This document shows, one piece after another, positions 61,589 through 64,000 of a stretch of 64,000 nucleotides of DNA. Every line of letters starts with the position of its first letter. The first letter of the stretch is position 1. The stretch is from Burkholderia sp. Bp8992 (GTDB lineage: Bacteria; Pseudomonadota; Gammaproteobacteria; Burkholderiales; Burkholderiaceae). The stretch covers positions 160,338-224,337 of the forward strand of contig NZ_QTQI01000011.1 of assembly GCF_003853705.1 (NCBI RefSeq), in the 5' to 3' direction. Under the pieces are notes generated by a model. It was not told the DNA's origin and made no database searches. It saw only the letters and a program-made list of their open reading frames with translations. The translations under genes and the position numbers were made by a program.

Positions 61589-63046
61589 CTACTTCTGAAC
61601 CGGACAATTTCTCGGATCAGTGTTACTCACCGCCGCCACCGCGTTCTCTGCACCCTCGTCGCTTGGGCCGGTGATCTCGTCCAGCGCCCGATTGTTGGTA
61701 TACGGCCCGAACACACCGATCGACACCATCACGATCAGCATGCTGCCGCCGATCAGCACGAACACCGCGGACACCCCGGCGCGATCGAGCAGCAGCGCGA
61801 CGATGAAACTGCTCGCGATGCCCGTCAGTCGGCCGATCGAATGCACGAAGCCGAGCGCGCGCCCGCGGATCTCGGTCGGAAACACTTCCGACTGGTACGC
61901 CGTGCCGTTGCTCGCGAGCACCGTGTTGGACAGCGTGACGAGCAGGCCGAACGCGATCACGAACGGAGCCTGCGCCGACATCGCGAACGCAGTGCCGAAC
62001 AGCGCGACGCCGAACGCCGACGCGACGATCAGCCACTTGCGCTCGATCCGGTCGGCGAGCAGGCCGGCGACGAACGGCGACACCGGATACGCAAACGCGA
62101 TCACGAACGCATACCAGAGGCTCTTCGTGACGGTCGCACCCTGTGCGGCGAGCAGCGTCGGCAGCCACTGGCTGAAGCCAAAGAAGCCGATGCTCAGGAA
62201 TGCATTGAACACGATCAGCATCGCCGTGCGGCCGCGATGCCGCGCATCCCACATCGACGGCGCGCGCCGCGCGGCCGGCATGGCGACGGCCGGCATCCGG
62301 ACCGCGGGCAGCGGTCGGCCGGATTCCCGCTCGACCGCCTGCTCGAGCCGCCGCAACACGGCTTCGGCATCGGCCTCGCGGCCCATGCCGGCAAGCCAGC
62401 GCGGCGACTCCGGCAGCCGCGACTGCAGCCACCAGACGACGACTGCGCCGCTGCCGCCGAGCAGCACGACCCAGCGCCACCCGGACATCCCGAGCGGATC
62501 GCGCGGCACCCATAGCCACGACACCAGCGCGAGCACCGGCATCGCGAGATAGCCGATCGCGAAGCACAGCGCGAACGCACGGCCGCGCACCGCTTTCGGC
62601 ACCAGCTCGGTCAGGAACGCGCCGATCGTGATCAGTTCCGCGCCGATGCCGCAGCCCGCGATGAAGCGACACACGAGAATCCCGAGCGCATGGGTCTGCA
62701 CGCACATCGCAAGGCTCGCCGCCGTGTAGAGCAGCAGCGCGCCGGTGAACAGTGCGCGCCGTCCGAAGCGATCGGCGAGGCGCGACACGAACATCTCGCC
62801 GACAAACAGCCCGGCGAACGTCGCCGCGCCGAGCGCGCCCTGGTCGGACATGCCGAGCACGCCGTGCGAGCCAGCGTGAAAGATGCCGTCGCGGATCAGC
62901 CCCGGCGGCAGGTAGGTCATCTGGAACAGGTCGTAGACCTCGAAAAAACCGCCGACGCTCAGGAACAGCACGAGCGTCCAGATGCTGGCCGTCGCGGGCA
63001 GGCGGTCGATGCGCGCGGCGATCGACGCCGCATGGGAATGGGACAT
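61589..63046 (-). CDS. MFS transporter, metabolite:H+ symporter type
   Basis: The protein is 485 aa with about twelve membrane segments. The MFS loop motif RLADRFGRRALF follows helix 2, and PESPRWLAGMGR in the central loop is typical of the sugar/aromatic-acid-carrier branch. EVFPTEIRGRALG marks the second-half signature. It lies 81 nt downstream of the cyclase-family gene on the same strand, so it probably imports or exports that enzyme's substrate. Confidence 0.85.
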   Translation of the reverse strand: MSHSHAASIAARIDRLPATASIWTLVLFLSVGGFFEVYDLFQMTYLPPGLIRDGIFHAGSHGVLGMSDQGALGAATFAGLFVGEMFVSRLADRFGRRALFTGALLLYTAASLAMCVQTHALGILVCRFIAGCGIGAELITIGAFLTELVPKAVRGRAFALCFAIGYLAMPVLALVSWLWVPRDPLGMSGWRWVVLLGGSGAVVVWWLQSRLPESPRWLAGMGREADAEAVLRRLEQAVERESGRPLPAVRMPAVAMPAARRAPSMWDARHRGRTAMLIVFNAFLSIGFFGFSQWLPTLLAAQGATVTKSLWYAFVIAFAYPVSPFVAGLLADRIERKWLIVASAFGVALFGTAFAMSAQAPFVIAFGLLVTLSNTVLASNGTAYQSEVFPTEIRGRALGFVHSIGRLTGIASSFIVALLLDRAGVSAVFVLIGGSMLIVMVSIGVFGPYTNNRALDEITGPSDEGAENAVAAVSNTDPRNCPVQK

Positions 63047-63127
63047 GGCGATTCCTCGATGATCCGCCCGCGCGGTCTGCGCGAAGCGGCGGACAGGCGC
63101 CGGCGCGGGAGCGCGCGGCGCCGGCGT

Positions 63128-64000
63128 TCAAACGGTGGCGACCGGATTGACGGGCGATCCGACGAGCCCGCGCAGATGCAGCGGCGGCGCGGTCAGCAGA
63201 AAGCGGTTGCGCCGGTGCGCGCGCAGCCAGTCGGCGAGCGGCGTCAGGTGCCACAACTCGCCGAGATGAATGCCGAGCTTGAACAGGCACAGCTCGTGCA
63301 GCGGCATCAGCGCGCCGAGCCGCTCGCGCGCCGGCGCATGGCGCGGGCGCTCCTCGATCGCGTGGTTGTCCGCCGCGAGCGCGGCGAGGCCCGACGCGTC
63401 GATCCATTCGAGCAGGCGCTGATCGTTGCCGTCGAGCATGCAGCACACGTCCGGTGCGCCGGGCTCGCCGCGCGCGTCGGCGTCGAGCAGGCGATCGGCG
63501 AAGCCGGTATGCACGCATACGATGTCGCCGCGCTCGACGACCACATCGTCCTCGCGCAGTACCGCCATCCATTCCGCGTAGCCGATCTTGCGCCGCTCGT
63601 CGCCGAAGTGGCGGCGCAGGTCGACCAGCACGCCGCGCCCCTGCACGCCGGTTTGCGCCATCACCTCGATGCCGAGCGCGCGTGCACCGCCGCGCGGCGC
63701 CCCCGCTTCGGGCACCTGGATGTGCTCGTCCATCCGGTAGCCGTTGTAGAACACGCGGGCGCGCTCGCCGTCGCCCGCCGGATCGAACAGCGAGCCGACG
63801 TGCGACAGCGCATCCCATTGCGTCGAGAACTGCGAGTGCATGCAGAACGAATCGTCGCAAACCACGTCGGTTGCGTTTGCAACCTGTTCGTCCGCGCGAT
63901 AACCGAAATACGGTTTGTCGCCAAGCAGCGCCGGCATGATCGCCGGCGGCCGGCGCCGCGCGTTCAGCCCGCCGCCGCGCGGCACGTCGAGCGGCAGGCT
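63128..64000 (-). CDS. cyclase-family protein (partial at the right edge)
   Basis: At least 290 aa are visible; the frame stays open to the last base, so the start lies outside. The metal-binding pattern of the KynB-like cyclase family is present around QFSTQWDALSHVGSLF and the later DIVCVHTGF and ADNHAIEERP. Members hydrolyse cyclic or amide substrates such as formylkynurenine. It is probably co-transcribed with the MFS transporter gene downstream. Confidence 0.8.
   Translation of the reverse strand, partial: SLPLDVPRGGGLNARRRPPAIMPALLGDKPYFGYRADEQVANATDVVCDDSFCMHSQFSTQWDALSHVGSLFDPAGDGERARVFYNGYRMDEHIQVPEAGAPRGGARALGIEVMAQTGVQGRGVLVDLRRHFGDERRKIGYAEWMAVLREDDVVVERGDIVCVHTGFADRLLDADARGEPGAPDVCCMLDGNDQRLLEWIDASGLAALAADNHAIEERPRHAPARERLGALMPLHELCLFKLGIHLGELWHLTPLADWLRAHRRNRFLLTAPPLHLRGLVGSPVNPVATV

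Overview
The window is about 66 percent GC or higher, densely coded, and looks like a Burkholderia cepacia complex replicon. The strongest species-level marker is a thermolysin-family protease at 34105-35802 whose length (565 aa), prepro layout and HEMSH site match ZmpA of B. cenocepacia. From memory, zmpA lies on the third, dispensable replicon (chromosome 3/pC3) of that species, which fits the accessory character of the rest of the window. No tRNA, rRNA, CRISPR array or replication origin was seen.

Layout. (1) 301-4478, minus strand: an envelope export operon (MacB/LolCDE-type ABC ATPase and permease, periplasmic LolA-like carrier, outer-membrane barrel). (2) 4850-16823, plus strand and divergent from the first: a compact type II fatty-acid/polyketide-like gene cluster. 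It has two hotdog proteins, an SDR ketoreductase, an acyl carrier protein, a degenerate ketosynthase partner, a full ketosynthase, two different adenylate-forming enzymes, a MATE exporter, two methyltransferases, a citrate-synthase-like enzyme and a GNAT acetyltransferase. Most genes overlap or nearly touch. (3) 17141-28724: an organosulfur scavenging island (TauD-like dioxygenase, sulfonate-type ABC importer, SfnB-like and SfnG-like oxidoreductases, a molybdenum sulfite-oxidising dehydrogenase with its cytochrome c, a porin, and a second periplasmic binding protein). (4) 28811-35802: a small membrane protein, two TPR/GT9-like glycosyltransferases, an FkbM-like methyltransferase, an amine-oxidase remnant and zmpA.

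(5) 36734-50610, minus strand: the most unusual part, a putative sigma-54-controlled peptide/protein-modification operon. A bacterial enhancer-binding protein lies upstream. Two copies of a 14-bp palindrome are followed by a consensus -24/-12 promoter at 48011-48025. Downstream come three DUF1843 proteins carrying the Y-X10-GDL motif, their radical SAM/SPASM enzyme, a protein with about 75 residues of alternating Val/Ile-Asp, a borosin-type (OphMA-like) alpha-N-methyltransferase with the catalytic Tyr/Tyr/Arg/Tyr set conserved, a 2-oxoglutarate/Fe(II) oxygenase, and two large proteins of unknown function. The rSAM plus DUF1843 trio is known to me only as an uncharacterised family. I know of no description of its combination with a borosin-like methyltransferase and the Val-Asp repeat protein. 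Insertion-sequence debris lies on both sides (36501-36539 and 51430-51620), which suggests lateral acquisition.

(6) 51765-64000: a LysR regulator, an NmrA-type reductase, a MocR regulator, and a redox/electrophile-stress set (two OsmC/Ohr paralogues, bestrophin, AhpD-like protein, cupin, MBL hydrolase, YbhB-like protein). It also holds remnants of an MFS pump and an SDR, an MFS transporter, and a cyclase-family gene cut by the right edge.
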